A stretch of DNA of 64,000 bases. It comes from an uncultured Myxococcaceae bacterium (GTDB taxonomy: Bacteria > Myxococcota_A > Polyangia > Polyangiales > Ga0077539). Shown piece by piece: positions 62,011-64,000 of the stretch; position 1 is the first letter of the stretch, and every line of letters starts with the position of its first letter. The DNA lies in NCBI GenBank assembly GCA_945952225.1, contig CAMFHP010000004.1, positions 1 through 64,000 of the forward strand, given 5' to 3'. A model generated the notes under the pieces. That model did no database searches, was not told the DNA's origin, and worked only from the letters and a program-made list of their open reading frames with translations. A program made the translations under genes and the position numbers.

Positions 62011-63237
62011 ATGATGCGCTCCTCGCTCGCCCTCGCAGTCTCTCTCCTGTCGTTCACCGCCTGCGCGCCCGTCGACGACGGCGCCGACGCGCCCGCGTTC
62101 TCCGGCGCGGAAATTCTCAACGGTCAACCCACGGTGCCCCGCTCCGTGGTCGCCGTGCGTGTGGGCACCTCGGGACCGTTTCACACCGCGGTGCTCCTCA
62201 CGCCCAACACAGCGATCACGAGCGCGCGGTGGCTGCCCGCGGGCACGGTGCCGTCGACGGTCGACGTGCGCATGCCCGACCCCTCGTCGATCGCGCCGGA
62301 CACCACCACCACGGCGACGCACATCAACCTCAACCCCGCGCTCGGGCTCGCGATGATCCGCCTCGCGCGCCCGATGCCGACGGCGCAGACCGCGGCGGGA
62401 TTGCTCGTGCCGCCGGTCACCAACGCGCCCTCGGTGAACCAGACCGTGCGCTGCTACGGCTACGTGCCCACGAGCCGCGGAACCGTCGCGCTTCAGTACG
62501 CCGACCGCCGCGTGTCGGCGGTGCTGCCGACGTCGGCGGAGCTCGCGGCGCCCGTGTTCAACGTGGGCTCCGTGCTCGAAGCGCAGGAGCTCGGCGCGCC
62601 CTGCACGCGCTTCTCGACCACGAACGAGGAGCTCGTGGGCTTCGTGTCGTTCATCGCGCCGAACCCCTCGACGAACTCGATCGTTCCGATCACGGGCGCG
62701 TGGGCGACGGCGACCCGCGAGTGGATCGAGAACATGGTGACCCTCAACCGCGCGCGCGACGGCGTGCTCGCCGCGGGAGGGCGCCCCTTTCGTCTGAACG
62801 TCTACCCCGACAACGTGGTGCGAAAGTGTGCGGACGTCGCCAACGCGTCGCTCACGCAGGGCTTCATCAACCAGTTCACCTGCCACGACGGGCAGAACCA
62901 GCTCTTCTGGTCGATGCCCTCGGCGACCGTGGCCGACGGATTCTCGGTCGTGAACGACCAGAGCGGCCTCTGCGTCGACGTGCTCAACGGCAGCAGCGCC
63001 GACAACACGCAGATCCAGCAGTACCGCTGCCACTTCGGTCCGTCGCAGACCTTCGTCTCGAGCCGGTGGCCGACGGGCAACGGCCTGCGCATCTCGCCCA
63101 CGTACGCGCGTTCGAGCTGCCTCACGGTGGGCGCGGCGAATCCGATCACCACCGACGGCACGCGTCTCGTGATCGAGGGCTGCATGAACAACACGACGAC
63201 GAACTTCCGCCAGCGCTGGGCCGTCGAAGATCGCTGA
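62011..63237 (+). CDS. Lipoprotein with degenerate trypsin-like domain and ricin B-type lectin
   Basis: A 408-residue protein with a lipobox signal (LSFTACAPV). Residues 35-245 follow the S1 fold (AEILNGQPTVPRSVVAVRVG), but the catalytic residues are missing: the His region reads ITSARWL, the Asp region LGLAMIRL, and no GDSGG is found (ELAAPVFNV). Residues 265-405 are a beta-trefoil lectin with QxW-like blocks (GQNQLFWSMP, RSSCLTVGA, RQRWAVED). It should bind sugar without cleaving protein. Confidence 0.78.
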   Translation: MMRSSLALAVSLLSFTACAPVDDGADAPAFSGAEILNGQPTVPRSVVAVRVGTSGPFHTAVLLTPNTAITSARWLPAGTVPSTVDVRMPDPSSIAPDTTTTATHINLNPALGLAMIRLARPMPTAQTAAGLLVPPVTNAPSVNQTVRCYGYVPTSRGTVALQYADRRVSAVLPTSAELAAPVFNVGSVLEAQELGAPCTRFSTTNEELVGFVSFIAPNPSTNSIVPITGAWATATREWIENMVTLNRARDGVLAAGGRPFRLNVYPDNVVRKCADVANASLTQGFINQFTCHDGQNQLFWSMPSATVADGFSVVNDQSGLCVDVLNGSSADNTQIQQYRCHFGPSQTFVSSRWPTGNGLRISPTYARSSCLTVGAANPITTDGTRLVIEGCMNNTTTNFRQRWAVEDR

Positions 63238-63316
63238 GCGAGCGTCGCACGAGGCGAGCCCGCGCCCCGCGGCGGTGCGTTCGGCCCACAAACCTCCGTG
63301 CCGGGCGCGCAGACAC

Positions 63317-63591
63317 GGCACCTTCGACCGCGGAACTCCCCTTTCAAGCGGTTGGAGGGGCACTTTCGATGGCGAAAGCCCCGTCTCAAGCCGTTGGAGA
63401 GGCACTTTCGATGGCGAAAGCTCCGTCTCAAGCCGTTGGAGAGGCACGTTCGACGACGAAAGCTCCGTCTCAAGCGGTTGGAGGGGCACTTTCGATGGCG
63501 AAAGCTCAGTCTCAAGCCGTTGGAGAGGCACTTTCGACGGCGAAAGCCCCGTCTCAAGCCGTTGGAGAGGCACTTTCGATGGAGGACCGTC
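63317..63591. repeat. 42-bp tandem array, about 6.5 units
   Basis: Units start at 63317, 63359, 63401, 63443, 63485, 63527 and 63569, all 42 bp apart. Most units contain CTTTCG-N4-CGAAAG, a 6-bp hairpin, then GTCTCAAGC[CG]GTTGGAG. The first unit is the most diverged. No variable spacers, so it is not a CRISPR array. Confidence 0.92.
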
Positions 63592-63688
63592 GGTTCTCGC
63601 GGGTCACGGCCGGGCGCTCCACGAAGCGCGCCACGGGGGTGATGCAGCGTCGGAGGCGACTCCGACGCGACCGCCCACCCAAGCCCGG

Positions 63689-63974
63689 GGTGACCGACGG
63701 GAACCCCGGGCACCACGCGGGCGAAACGGAGCGTGCGGGCGCCGTGTGTGCGAAACGGAGCGTGCGGGCGCCGTGTGTGCGAAACGGAGCGCGCGGGCGC
63801 CGCGCGGGCGAAACGGATGGATCGGGCGCCACGCGGGCGAAACGGAGCGTGCGGGCGCCGTGTGTGCGAAACGGAGCGCGCGGGCGAAACGGAGCGTGCG
63901 GGTGCCGTGTGTGCGAAACGGAGCGCGCGGGCGAAACGGAGCGTGCGGGCGGACCGGGGTTCCCGGTGGTCACC
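63689..63974. repeat. Inverted repeats of 21 nt flanking the second array
   Basis: Left arm GTGACCGACGGGAACCCCGG (63690-63709) and right arm CCGGGGTTCCCGGTGGTCAC (63954-63973) are inverted copies with two mismatches in 20. Each extends by one more G or C base. The distance outer to outer is 286 bases. Confidence 0.8.
63721..63950. repeat. Tandem array with 29- and 18-bp units
   Basis: The core GCGAAACGGA recurs at 63721, 63750, 63779, 63808, 63837, 63866, 63884, 63913 and 63931. Spacings are 29 bp five times, then 18, 29 and 18. The 18-bp unit lacks the GCCGTGTGT part of the 29-bp unit, as if by internal deletion. Confidence 0.9.
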
Positions 63975-64000
63975 GCCGGGCTGGTGTGTGAATCGCACCG

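Larger units (their letters stand above)
63238..64000. other. Gene-free repeat region at the right window edge
   Basis: 763 bases without a convincing gene. Open frames exist on both strands only because the 42-bp repeat is divisible by three. The region holds two tandem arrays and a pair of inverted repeats, listed separately. Confidence 0.6.

Noticed and set aside
62011-63237. Active serine protease
   Set aside because: His, Asp and Ser motifs of the S1 family are all missing.
61027-63573. Minus-strand frame with regular 14-residue repeats
   Set aside because: The regularity comes from the non-coding 42-bp DNA array, and the rest is antisense to the esterase and lectin genes.
63317-63591. 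CRISPR array
   Set aside because: The complete 42-bp unit is repeated without variable spacers, and there are no cas genes.

Overview
The window is GC-rich DNA with many Ser/Thr-kinase, zinc-ribbon, lipoprotein and beta-propeller-like genes, tandem VgrG genes, pentapeptide proteins and eukaryote-like domain mixes. That gene content suggests a deltaproteobacterium in the broad sense, most likely a myxobacterium (Myxococcota, perhaps Polyangia). This is inferred from gene content and base composition only; there is no rRNA gene to confirm it.

Positions 1 to about 24,380 look like the right-hand part of an integrative element whose left end lies outside the window. Its right end abuts a complete ssrA (tmRNA) gene on the minus strand. 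A tyrosine integrase runs into the 3' end of ssrA, preceded by an excisionase-like protein and a small HTH protein. To the left is a replication module: a primase-polymerase and an SF3 (D5-like) helicase overlapping by 4 bases, three 22-bp-spaced iterons upstream of them, and an element-borne DNA polymerase beta clamp. The element also carries a DUF932 protein, a sigma-54-type activator without a receiver domain, two zinc-ribbon membrane proteins and an HTH gene broken by an in-frame amber codon. Its far-left cargo is a minus-strand operon: a DrmD-like SNF2 helicase, a PD-(D/E)XK-like nuclease, a 1322-residue N6-adenine methyltransferase and a Ser/Thr kinase with a FGE/SUMF1 domain. Low-GC and high-GC blocks alternate along this operon, as if parts had been swapped. 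It is the best candidate in the window for an undescribed anti-phage system, related to but not the same as class 1 DISARM.

From 24,700 onward the DNA looks like ordinary chromosome: sfsA, a large helical-repeat protein with a His-rich tail, a CPBP protease and a fatty acid desaturase. A minus-strand operon (32,034-37,788) then encodes a phosphonate pathway: PEP mutase fused to a PntC-like nucleotidyltransferase, phosphonopyruvate decarboxylase, an AEP transaminase, a CDP-alcohol phosphatidyltransferase and a second nucleotidyltransferase. Together these predict 2-aminoethylphosphonate, its CMP-activated form, and transfer to an alcohol, that is, a phosphonolipid or similar conjugate.

After a two-RRM RNA-binding protein comes a type VI secretion spike module (40,634-52,452): three tandem VgrG paralogues, a DUF2169-pentapeptide fusion, a second pentapeptide protein, DUF3540 and a DUF4150 PAAR-like tip. 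No sheath or baseplate genes are present. The rest (52,477-63,237) holds surface lipoproteins, a menE-menC-like pair, a PrsW-type protease, an HPt protein, an esterase and a secreted protein with a catalytically dead trypsin-like domain plus a ricin-type lectin. The right edge (63,317-63,974) holds two non-coding tandem arrays, the second flanked by 21-nt inverted repeats.
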